DNA from: Ruminococcus sp. UBA1394
GTDB lineage: Bacteria > Bacillota > Clostridia > Oscillospirales > Ruminococcaceae
Length of the DNA stretch: 5,631 nucleotides
Reading direction: 5' to 3'
Assembly (NCBI GenBank): GCA_002305725.1
Contig: DBQM01000006.1
Span: 647 to 6,277, forward strand
Under the pieces are notes generated by a model. The model was not told the DNA's origin. It saw only the letters and a list, made by a program, of their open reading frames with translations, and made no database searches. How positions within the stretch are numbered: position 1 is the stretch's first letter; every line of letters begins with the position of its first letter. The translations under genes were made by a program, and so were the position numbers. This document shows, piece after piece, positions 1-5,566 of this stretch.

Positions 1-41
1 AAAAATCTCTTGACATACGCCAGTATGCCTGCGAGCTTTTT
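1..41. terminator. Imperfect hairpin with A-tract and T-tract, possible bidirectional terminator
   Basis: The A-run at 1-5 can pair with the T-run at 37-41, CTC 7-9 with GAG 33-35, and CATAC 14-18 with GTATG 23-27 around a GCCA loop. The two parts of the stem are separated by an asymmetric internal loop (10-13 against 28-32). With A on one side and T on the other, it could end transcription on either strand. It could equally be the outer part of a larger repeated element cut by the window edge. No upstream gene is visible, so the role is inferred. Confidence 0.3.
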
Positions 42-43
42 AT

Positions 44-118
44 GCAATCCGGGGGGCGACCTTCGCCTAACGAAAAATCTGACTTCGCATCTGCACGACA
101 ATAATTGTGCGGTATTGC
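44..118. other. Structured leader block: closing stem around three small hairpins
   Basis: GCAATCC at 44-50 can pair with GG-T-ATTGC at 111-118 (seven pairs with one bulged T). This stem would enclose three local hairpins: GGCGA 55-59 with TCGCC 63-67, CGAA 71-74 with TTCG 84-87, and GCAC 93-96 with GTGC 107-110 (or ACAA 98-101 with TTGT 105-108). The block lies directly upstream of fhs, so it may be a 5' leader RNA structure or a dispersed intergenic repeat. It does not match any riboswitch I recognise, including the THF riboswitch. The hairpins are short, so chance pairing is possible. Confidence 0.35.
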
Positions 119-132
119 CTTAATAAACTGCG

Positions 133-176
133 AAAGGAGTATTATTTCGTCTGTCGAAATAATGATTTTTAATATG
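133..176 (+). promoter_or_regulatory. fhs ribosome binding site separated from the start codon by a hairpin
   Basis: A strong Shine-Dalgarno sequence, AAAGGAG, lies at 133-139, but the best start codon (ATG 174) is 34 nt further on. Between them is a perfect 9-bp inverted repeat: ATTATTTCG 141-149, loop TCTGT 150-154, CGAAATAAT 155-163. If the hairpin folds, the effective spacing from the SD to ATG 174 shrinks to 11 nt, which is workable. The same stem buries the first two bases of the alternative ATG at 162. The sequence is seen directly; its use in translation is inferred. Confidence 0.6.
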
Positions 177-1844
177 CTGAGTGATATCGAAATTGCGCAC
201 GGCGCAAAAATGAAACCTGTTACTGAAATCGCTGAAAACATGGGCATCGGCTCTGAGGACGTTGAGCCTTACGGTCACTACAAGGCAAAGCTTTCCGAGG
301 CTTTGTACTCAAAGCTTGCCGACAAGCAGGACGGAAAGCTTATCCTTGTTACAGCTATCAACCCGACCCCTGCCGGAGAGGGTAAAACAACCGTCAGCGT
401 AGGACTGGCACAGTCCATGCACAAAATCGGTAAAAACGCCGTTTTAGCGCTGAGAGAACCATCTCTTGGTCCTGTTTTCGGAATCAAGGGCGGTGCTGCC
501 GGCGGCGGTTACTCACAGGTAGTTCCTATGGAGGACATAAACCTGCACTTCACAGGCGATATGCACGCTATTACAGCGGCAAACAACCTGCTTTGTGCGG
601 CTGTTGACAATCATATGCAGCAGGGCAATGAACTGGGTATCGACCAGAGAAGAATCCTCTTTAAAAGATGTCTTGACATGAATGACCGTGCTCTGAGAAA
701 TATCGTTATCGGTATGGGCGGAAAGATAAACGGCGTACCCCGTGAGGACGGTTTCCAGATTACAGTTGCATCTGAAATCATGGCTATTCTCTGCCTTGCC
801 TCAGACCTTGACGATCTGAAAAAGAGAATCGGAAATATCCTTGTTGGCTACAAGTATTCCGGCGAACCTCTCTATGCAAGGGAACTGGGCGTTCAGGGCG
901 CTATGACAGCTCTCCTCAAGGACGCTTTAAAGCCTAACCTTGTTCAGACTCTTGAAAATACTCCTGCCCTTATCCACGGCGGTCCTTTTGCAAATATCGC
1001 TCACGGCTGCAACTCTCTCAGAGCAACAAAGCTTGCCCTTAAACTGGGTGACTACTGCATTACTGAGGCTGGTTTCGGTTCAGACCTGGGCGCTGAAAAG
1101 TTCTTTGACATCAAGTGCCGTTCCGGCGGTCTGAAGCCCGACTGCGTTGTGCTGGTTGCAACAATCAGAGCGCTTAAATATAACGGCGGTGTGGCTAAGA
1201 CTGATTTGCAGACTGAAAATACCCAGGCGCTTGAAAAGGGTATCGTAAACCTTGGCGTACACATTGAAAATATGAAGAAATTTGGCGTACCTGTTGTTGT
1301 GGCTATAAACCGTTTCCACACAGATACTGACGCAGAAGTAAAAATTGTTGAGGATTTCTGCGCAAAGATGGGCGTTGAGGTTTCCATGACCGAGATATTC
1401 GCCAAAGGCGGAGATGGCGGCAAGGACCTTGCTCAGAAGGTTGTTTCCACAATCGAAAACAAGCCGTCCGATTTTGCACCGCTTTATGACGAAAAGCTTT
1501 CAATCAAGGAAAAGCTTGATATAATTGCCCGTGAAATTTACCGTGCTGACGGCGTTATCTACACTTCCGCAGCTGAAAAGGCTCTTGCTGAAATTGTGTC
1601 ACTGGGATATGACAATATTCCTGTCTGCGTTGCAAAGACACAGTATTCACTTTCAGACGACCCGTCCAAACTCGGAAAGCCTGAGGGATTCAAAATTACT
1701 GTCCGTGACCTGAAACTTTCAGCAGGCGCAGGATTTGTTGTTGCGCTGACCGGAAATATCATGACAATGCCTGGTCTGCCTAAGAAACCGGCTGCGCTGA
1801 ACATTGACTGTGACAACAACGGAAATATCACAGGTCTGTTCTGA
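174..1844 (+). CDS. fhs: Formate--tetrahydrofolate ligase (formyltetrahydrofolate synthetase)
   Basis: This cytosolic enzyme makes 10-formyl-THF from formate, ATP and THF, feeding purine and formyl-Met synthesis and, in acetogens, the methyl branch of the Wood-Ljungdahl pathway. From ATG 174 the protein has 556 residues, the usual family length, and begins MLSDIEIA, which aligns with known family N-termini. Visible signatures are the P-loop PTPAGEGKTT (64-73), REPSLGP (94-100), the glycine-rich GIKGGAAGGGY (103-113) followed by VVPMEDINLHFTGD, the second family signature VATIRALKYNGG, and the C-terminus MPGLPKKPAALNID...GLF. All key blocks are intact. The frame stays open upstream to 105 and contains another ATG at 162, but that extension crosses the leader hairpin and has no homologous sequence I know of. 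The stop codon is 1 nt before the next gene's start. Presence of fhs alone does not show acetogenesis. Confidence 0.97.
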   Translation: MLSDIEIAHGAKMKPVTEIAENMGIGSEDVEPYGHYKAKLSEALYSKLADKQDGKLILVTAINPTPAGEGKTTVSVGLAQSMHKIGKNAVLALREPSLGPVFGIKGGAAGGGYSQVVPMEDINLHFTGDMHAITAANNLLCAAVDNHMQQGNELGIDQRRILFKRCLDMNDRALRNIVIGMGGKINGVPREDGFQITVASEIMAILCLASDLDDLKKRIGNILVGYKYSGEPLYARELGVQGAMTALLKDALKPNLVQTLENTPALIHGGPFANIAHGCNSLRATKLALKLGDYCITEAGFGSDLGAEKFFDIKCRSGGLKPDCVVLVATIRALKYNGGVAKTDLQTENTQALEKGIVNLGVHIENMKKFGVPVVVAINRFHTDTDAEVKIVEDFCAKMGVEVSMTEIFAKGGDGGKDLAQKVVSTIENKPSDFAPLYDEKLSIKEKLDIIAREIYRADGVIYTSAAEKALAEIVSLGYDNIPVCVAKTQYSLSDDPSKLGKPEGFKITVRDLKLSAGAGFVVALTGNIMTMPGLPKKPAALNIDCDNNGNITGLF

Positions 1845-1845
1845 T

Positions 1846-2406
1846 ATGGACGAAAATACCGGTTTGCCGGAAAGCACTGTTTCCGGCGCTGAAACGGAAA
1901 GCGAAAACAGCGGACGAAAATTTACAATTGCGGTTATCGCTGTTGTGTCCGCTGTTATGCTTTACCTTGTGTATCACCTGTTTTCGTTTGTGTTCAACGG
2001 CTATGATACGGAAGTTAAAAGAGAGTTTTCACAGTACGAGGAAAGCGTCATCCTTTCGGAAATTGAAGCTGTACTGCCGGTAGACGTCGTTATAGACAAG
2101 GCGAAATATATCGGCGGCAAAGACCCTGTTCTGATGGTCTGGGTTGAGGGCATTGACGACGGCATGGATTTTATTGAAAATTACACCTGTTTTGACTCTA
2201 TGGACTACAAAACTGTTTCAGTTGCGCTGAGTCAGACACAGTCGGCAGCGGCGAGATATTACGTTATAAAAAAGAACGGTGACGAAAAGCCGGCTGAATG
2301 TTATCTTTACAAGCCGGAGGAAAATGACAGCTGGACTGCGTATTTTATTGAAAATGATGTTACTGACAGCAGTATAAAGGAAATATTTTTTGAGGAAGAT
2401 GAATGA
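1846..2406 (+). CDS. Unrecognised single-pass membrane protein, 186 residues
   Basis: I do not recognise the family. The protein has a short polar, acidic N-terminus (1-23), an RK pair just before one strongly hydrophobic segment (about 26-50), and a soluble acidic C-terminal domain of about 135 residues. By the positive-inside rule the N-terminus is cytoplasmic and the C-terminal domain probably faces outward; there is no visible signal-peptidase or lipobox site. The start ATG 1846 comes one base after the fhs stop and has only a weak AGG upstream (1832-1834), so translation is probably coupled to fhs. The frame remains open upstream to a TTG at 1804, but that would overlap the conserved fhs C-terminus. 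Its stop overlaps the tsaE start by 4 nt (ATGA). Base composition resembles its neighbours, so there is no sign of recent transfer. Function is unknown; operon position is the only clue. Confidence 0.8.
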   Translation: MDENTGLPESTVSGAETESENSGRKFTIAVIAVVSAVMLYLVYHLFSFVFNGYDTEVKREFSQYEESVILSEIEAVLPVDVVIDKAKYIGGKDPVLMVWVEGIDDGMDFIENYTCFDSMDYKTVSVALSQTQSAAARYYVIKKNGDEKPAECYLYKPEENDSWTAYFIENDVTDSSIKEIFFEEDE

Positions 2407-2843
2407 TGAGGGTAGTAACCGGAAGTCCGGAGGAAACAATTGCATTTGCGGAGAAAATCGGCTCAATGTTGAAAAAGGGCGATATCATTGCCTATAAGGG
2501 CGGACTGGGTGCCGGAAAAACCACCTTTACAAGAGGACTTGCGGCAGGTCTTGGACTGAAAGACGAGGTGACTTCCCCGACCTTCGCCATTGTGAACGAG
2601 TATCACGGCAAAATAAACCTTTATCATTTTGATATGTACAGGATAATGGATTCCTGCGAGCTTGAGGCGACAGGCTTTTATGATTATCCGCAGGAGGAAA
2701 GCGTTTTTGCTGTTGAGTGGTCGGAAAATATTGAGGACATTCTGCCGCCGGAAACCATTTACATTACAATTGAACGTATTGATGATGAAACCCGTGAAAT
2801 AACTGTTGAGGGAGATGAAAGATTTGCTGACGCTGGGAATTGA
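2403..2843 (+). CDS. tsaE: tRNA threonylcarbamoyladenosine biosynthesis ATPase TsaE
   Basis: TsaE is the P-loop ATPase that works with TsaB and TsaD to add threonylcarbamoyl to A37 of ANN-decoding tRNAs (t6A). The 146-residue length is typical. Visible motifs are Walker A GGLGAGKTT (33-41), TSPTFAIVNEY (57-67), HFDMYR (75-80) and VEWSE (104-108), all in the expected order. The start ATG 2403 overlaps the preceding stop in an ATGA arrangement and has GAGGAAG at 2392-2398 as ribosome binding site. The ATG immediately after it (2406) is an alternative start. The 3' end overlaps tsaB, its functional partner, which strongly supports the assignment. Confidence 0.96.
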   Translation: MMRVVTGSPEETIAFAEKIGSMLKKGDIIAYKGGLGAGKTTFTRGLAAGLGLKDEVTSPTFAIVNEYHGKINLYHFDMYRIMDSCELEATGFYDYPQEESVFAVEWSENIEDILPPETIYITIERIDDETREITVEGDERFADAGN

Positions 2844-3504
2844 AACCTCCGGTAAAACTGCGTCTGCCGCCGTTATGGAGGACGGTGTCATGCTTGGGCA
2901 GACCTCTGTACTGACGGCTAAAACTCATTCGCAGGTCATTCTGCCTATGGTGAAAAAGCTGATTGCAGATTGCGAAAGGGACATAAAGGACGTGGGACAA
3001 ATCGCTGTGGGGGTTGGTCCGGGGTCGTATACCGGAATCCGAATCGGAGTTGCGGCGGTAAAGGCTATGGCGTTTTCGCTGGGTATCCAGTGCTGCGGAA
3101 TCTCAACTCTGGAGGGTCTGGCTTATAATTTTCCTGTTGACGGTATCGTGTGTCCGGTCATGAAAGCAAGGCAGAAGCTTGTCTATGCGGCAGTTTTCCG
3201 CTTTTGCAGCGGCGTGGCTGAAAGACTTGAAGATGACATGATTATCGAAAGCGAAAAGCTTGACAGTATACTCAAAGGATATAACGAGAAAATAATACTG
3301 ACAGGAGATAGTGCAGAAAGCTTTGCGGAGGAATTTGCAAATCCCCTTTACAGCCTTTCACCGGTACATCTCAGAAATCAGAATGCCGCGGGAATATGTC
3401 TTGCGGCGGAAAATCACGGGTTTTATTCTCCGGAGAAACTGGAGGCAAGCTATCTGCAGCTTGTAAAGGCTGAAAAAGATTTAATTAAATCACAATCATG
3501 TTGA
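2824..3504 (+). CDS. tsaB: tRNA threonylcarbamoyladenosine biosynthesis protein TsaB
   Basis: TsaB is the non-catalytic ASKHA-fold paralogue of TsaD that dimerises with it and recruits TsaE for t6A37 synthesis. From the chosen start the protein has 226 residues, close to the usual size of about 230. Motifs are LGIETS (4-9), the family block THSQVILPMV (34-43), GPGSYTGIRIG (65-75), STLEGLA (94-100) and the C-terminal ASYLQLVKAEKDL. I chose TTG 2824 because GGAG at 2811-2814 sits 9 nt upstream and because MLTLGIETS then aligns exactly with the usual MxxLGIDTS N-terminus. The upstream ATG at 2815 directly abuts that SD, so it is less likely, but it would add only three residues. The gene overlaps tsaE by 20 nt. 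No rimI or tsaD follows, unlike many Firmicute clusters. Confidence 0.95.
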   Translation: MLTLGIETSGKTASAAVMEDGVMLGQTSVLTAKTHSQVILPMVKKLIADCERDIKDVGQIAVGVGPGSYTGIRIGVAAVKAMAFSLGIQCCGISTLEGLAYNFPVDGIVCPVMKARQKLVYAAVFRFCSGVAERLEDDMIIESEKLDSILKGYNEKIILTGDSAESFAEEFANPLYSLSPVHLRNQNAAGICLAAENHGFYSPEKLEASYLQLVKAEKDLIKSQSC

Positions 3505-3524
3505 TTTTCAGTAGCTTTTGTGAT
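3489..3524. repeat. Inverted repeat ATCACAA / TTGTGAT flanking the rpiB promoter
   Basis: ATCACAA at 3489-3495 and TTGTGAT at 3518-3524 are perfect 7-bp inverted arms separated by 22 bp. The left arm lies in the last codons of tsaB; the right arm includes the TG of the extended -10 and the first base of the -10. The spacing, and the lack of a T-run after the right arm, argue against a terminator. A split operator is possible but unproven. Confidence 0.35.
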
Positions 3525-3529
3525 AAAAT
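3501..3529 (+). promoter_or_regulatory. Sigma-A promoter for rpiB-upp, with extended -10
   Basis: The -35 TTGATT (3501-3506) is followed by a 17-bp spacer and the -10 TAAAAT (3524-3529), which matches five of six consensus bases. A TG at 3521-3522 forms an extended -10 (TGA-TAAAAT). Transcription would begin near 3536, giving a leader of about 44 nt before rpiB. The -35 overlaps the tsaB stop codon. This makes rpiB-upp at least partly independent of the fhs-tsaB cluster. Confidence 0.7.
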
Positions 3530-3579
3530 AATAATAAACAGTATTTACGCTGGGAAATTTTTATGAAATGGTGATAGAA

Positions 3580-4020
3580 ATGATAGCAATAGGCAGTGAC
3601 CACGCCGGTTACAATTTAAAAACTGAAATAATCGAACAGCTTAAAGCGAAAAATATGGTTATACTTGACGTCGGCTGCAACGGGGAATCATGCGATTATC
3701 CGGATATTGCGGCTGAGGTTGCAAAGAATGTCGCAGAGGGAAAATGCGATAAGGGTATTCTTATCTGCGGTACGGGAGTCGGAATGTCAATTGCCGCAAA
3801 CAAGGTAAACGGAATCAGAGCGGCGCTTTGTGCGGATTACTTTACCGCTAAGTACACAAGAATGCACAACGACTCAAATATTCTCTGCATGGGCGCCCGT
3901 ACTATCGGTCCGGGTACAGCGGCAGAGATAGTTGACGTTTTCCTCGATACTGAATTTGAGGGCGGACGTCATCAGAGAAGAATCGACAAACTGAAAGACA
4001 TTGAAAACAGTAATAAATAA
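3580..4020 (+). CDS. rpiB: Ribose-5-phosphate isomerase B
   Basis: A cytosolic isomerase that interconverts ribulose-5-phosphate and ribose-5-phosphate in the pentose phosphate pathway; some relatives act on allose- or galactose-6-phosphate. From ATG 3580 it has 146 residues, near the usual 149. Motifs are IAIGSDHAG (2-10), DYPDIA (39-44) and ICGTGVGMSIAANK with the presumed catalytic Cys63 and Thr65. ARMHND-like MHNDSNILCMG follows with His96, then GGRHQRRI with phosphate-binding arginines (130-134). The start at 3580 has GGTGA at 3570-3574 at good spacing and gives the standard N-terminus; an in-frame ATG at 3568 would add four residues. The gene has its own promoter and lies 12 nt upstream of upp, so the two likely form one transcript. 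The RpiB rather than LacA/AlsB assignment rests on the PRPP-related neighbour and general motif match. Confidence 0.95.
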   Translation: MIAIGSDHAGYNLKTEIIEQLKAKNMVILDVGCNGESCDYPDIAAEVAKNVAEGKCDKGILICGTGVGMSIAANKVNGIRAALCADYFTAKYTRMHNDSNILCMGARTIGPGTAAEIVDVFLDTEFEGGRHQRRIDKLKDIENSNK

Positions 4021-4032
4021 GGAGTAACAATT

Positions 4033-4662
4033 ATGGCAGGATTACATTTAACAGACCATCCTCTTATTCAGCACAAAATTTCACTTATGAGAGATAAAAA
4101 CACAGGCGCAAAGGAATTCAGAGAACTGGTTTCCGAAACAGCAATGCTCATCTGCTATGAGGCTACAAGAGACCTGCCTCTTAAAGAGGTTGAGATCGCA
4201 ACTCCTCTTGCGGTTGCAAAAACAAAGATTATTTCCGGAAGAAAGCTTGCGTTTGTGCCGATTCTTCGTGCCGGACTGGGCATGATAGACGGTGTTACAA
4301 ACATGGTTCCGGCTGCAAAAATCGGTCATATCGGAATGTTCAGAGATGACGAAAACTGCAATGTAATAAAGTATTACTGCAAGCTGCCGGAGGACGTTGC
4401 CGAGAGAGATGTAATTGTTGTTGACCCTATGCTTGCAACAGGAAATACTGCTGTTGACGCAATTTCCGAAATCAAGGCGGCAGGAGTGAAGAACATCAAG
4501 TTCATGTTCATTATTGCGTCACCCCAGGGCATTGAGCGTTTACAGTCGGCTCACCCCGATGTGGATATTTACTGCGGTGCAAAGGACGATGGCCTTGACG
4601 AGAACAACTATATCATTCCGGGACTTGGTGACGCCGGAGACAGAATTTTTGGTACTAAGTAA
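4033..4662 (+). CDS. upp: Uracil phosphoribosyltransferase
   Basis: This cytosolic salvage enzyme converts uracil and PRPP to UMP and diphosphate. The 209-residue length is standard. The PRPP-binding loop VVDPMLATGNTA lies at 129-140, the conserved PILRAGLGMIDG at 76-87, and the uracil-binding C-terminus YIIPGLGDAGDRIFGTK at 193-209. GGAG at 4021-4024 lies 8 nt before ATG 4033. rpiB upstream supplies ribose-5-phosphate, the precursor of PRPP, so the pairing makes metabolic sense. No PyrR-binding leader or attenuator is visible before this gene. A strong terminator begins 5 nt after the stop codon. Confidence 0.98.
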   Translation: MAGLHLTDHPLIQHKISLMRDKNTGAKEFRELVSETAMLICYEATRDLPLKEVEIATPLAVAKTKIISGRKLAFVPILRAGLGMIDGVTNMVPAAKIGHIGMFRDDENCNVIKYYCKLPEDVAERDVIVVDPMLATGNTAVDAISEIKAAGVKNIKFMFIIASPQGIERLQSAHPDVDIYCGAKDDGLDENNYIIPGLGDAGDRIFGTK

Positions 4663-4666
4663 AATT

Positions 4667-4707
4667 ATCGCCTGCTGACTGGGTTCAGCAGGCGATTTTT
4701 ATTTTTT
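4667..4707 (+). terminator. Intrinsic terminator after upp, shared with the convergent gene
   Basis: A perfect 12-bp stem, ATCGCCTGCTGA 4667-4678 with TCAGCAGGCGAT 4685-4696 around a 6-nt loop, is followed by T5-A-T6 (4697-4707). This is a textbook rho-independent terminator on the plus strand. On the minus strand the stem is followed by AATTTT, so it may also terminate the converging membrane-protein gene, whose stop codon sits inside the plus-strand T-tract. Confidence 0.95.
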
Positions 4708-5487
4708 CTTTTCAGATTTTTCCTTTATCTTGATTTTCAGTTCTGTCAGGGCATTGTTAAACTTTGTTGATCTGGCACGGGGGTGTGCATTGATAAGGTC
4801 CTTTTTAAGAAAATTCAGACGCTCGGAAACGCTTGAACGTTCAGACTGGAGCTGCTGGATTTTCTGCTTTATACTCTCAATGTGCGGATTTTCTTCGGCA
4901 TTTTCTTTGAGCTTTGCATTAAGCTGTGAAATTTCCTCACGAATTTCGGTCATGCGTTTCAGAATGTTGTTGACATCAATTGCAGACTTGGCAGAAATGA
5001 TAAGGTCGGCAATGAAGACAGCCATGAGAATAATATCAACTACGGTTATCAGAGTCGGGTCAAGCTTAAATACAAGCACCTCAATATGAATGTGTACCTT
5101 GTAATTTACCAGCAAGGTCATAAATCCCCATAAAAGAGTAGCCTCAGCACAGATTCTGCCGGAAATATTGTAGCAGCAGTCGCTGTAATCCCAGTAACGT
5201 GTCTTGAAAAGAAGTTCCATCAGCCAGCCGGTGATATACTCCATGAGAGTTGCCGCAAGAGCGCCGCAGACAAACATTTTGACAGGGTCATGCATGAAAG
5301 GCTTTCCGGCAAGTATCATTATAAGAGAGCCGAAACCGTAAATCGGCAGAAAAGGACTTCGCAGAAATCCACGGTTTACAAAGTGCTTTTCCTGTAGTGA
5401 AACCAAGGTGGTTTCAAAGCACCAGCCGAAAAAGCAATAGATAAAGAAGAACAATACCCATTGGAAAAAACTATAATCAGGCATCAT
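4699..5487 (-). CDS. PF06541-type multi-pass membrane protein (putative ABC transporter permease, CmpB family) with C-terminal coiled coil
   Basis: The 262-residue protein has a membrane domain with about five hydrophobic segments (near 8-29, 47-62, 69-93, 113-130, 144-165). It carries the family pattern FGWCFET (20-26), NRGFLRSPFLPIYGFG (38-53), EYITGWLMELLF (83-94), RYWDYS (97-102), YNISGRI (106-112) and LLWG. A charged heptad-like region (about 175-230) suggests a cytoplasmic coiled coil, and AHPRARSTKF (234-243) follows near a Lys-rich end. PF06541 is labelled a putative ABC permease, but no ATPase gene is nearby and transport has not been shown here. AAAGGTGG (minus strand, 5499-5492) is 4 nt from ATG 5487 and 7 nt from the adjacent ATG 5484; either may be used. 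An upstream extension to TTG 5589 would run through the promoter and is unlikely. The gene converges on upp. Confidence 0.88.
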   Translation of the reverse strand: MMPDYSFFQWVLFFFIYCFFGWCFETTLVSLQEKHFVNRGFLRSPFLPIYGFGSLIMILAGKPFMHDPVKMFVCGALAATLMEYITGWLMELLFKTRYWDYSDCCYNISGRICAEATLLWGFMTLLVNYKVHIHIEVLVFKLDPTLITVVDIILMAVFIADLIISAKSAIDVNNILKRMTEIREEISQLNAKLKENAEENPHIESIKQKIQQLQSERSSVSERLNFLKKDLINAHPRARSTKFNNALTELKIKIKEKSEKKK

Positions 5488-5499
5488 AAGACCACCTTT
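5488..5499 (-). promoter_or_regulatory. Ribosome binding site of the PF06541 gene
   Basis: On the minus strand AAAGGTGG is followed by TCTT and two consecutive ATG codons. The spacing favours the second ATG (5484, 7 nt) slightly over the first (5487, 4 nt). This site fixes the start well downstream of the end of the open frame. Confidence 0.8.
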
Positions 5500-5520
5500 T
5501 ATTAATGTATTATAAATAAA

Positions 5521-5549
5521 ATTATACTTTAAATGAGGAGTCAAGTCAA
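5521..5549 (-). promoter_or_regulatory. Near-consensus sigma-A promoter of the PF06541 gene
   Basis: Reading the minus strand, TTGACT (5549-5544) is followed by a 17-bp spacer and a perfect TATAAT (5526-5521). The predicted start of transcription is near 5514, giving a leader of roughly 27 nt with the ribosome binding site. The -35 is followed at once by an overlapping second TTGACT (5544-5539), whose 12-bp spacing to the same -10 is too short. The surrounding DNA is AT-rich, as expected for a strong promoter. Confidence 0.85.
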
Positions 5550-5566
5550 ATAAAAAGGGGATTATT

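Noticed and set aside
10..41. Promoter with a perfect -35 TTGACA at 10-15
   Set aside because: There is no acceptable -10 at 16-18 bp; the bases at the 17-bp spacing read GAGCTT. The TTGACA is part of the hairpin.
44..140. THF (folate) riboswitch in front of fhs
   Set aside because: The position is attractive, but the sequence does not show the conserved core of the THF riboswitch as I know it, and the hairpins seen are shorter and arranged differently.
105..173. Longer N-terminus for fhs starting at TTG 105 or ATG 162
   Set aside because: No ribosome binding site lies before 105, the extension runs through the SD and leader hairpin, and known family members start near MLSDIEIA. ATG 162 lies inside the stem.
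1052..1423. Antisense open frame of 123 codons inside fhs
   Set aside because: It has no ribosome binding site, resembles no known protein, and lies opposite a highly conserved coding sequence; it is a codon-usage shadow.
2463..2891. Antisense open frame across tsaE and tsaB
   Set aside because: The plus-strand proteins contain intact family motifs throughout; the antisense frame has no independent support.
3489..3535. Terminator after tsaB
   Set aside because: The arms ATCACAA/TTGTGAT enclose 22 nt and are followed by AAAATAATAATAA rather than a T-run, so intrinsic termination is not supported.
4730..5089. Plus-strand open frame of 119 codons opposite the PF06541 gene
   Set aside because: It is opposite the coiled-coil coding region, contains no recognisable domain, and follows a strong terminator without any promoter.
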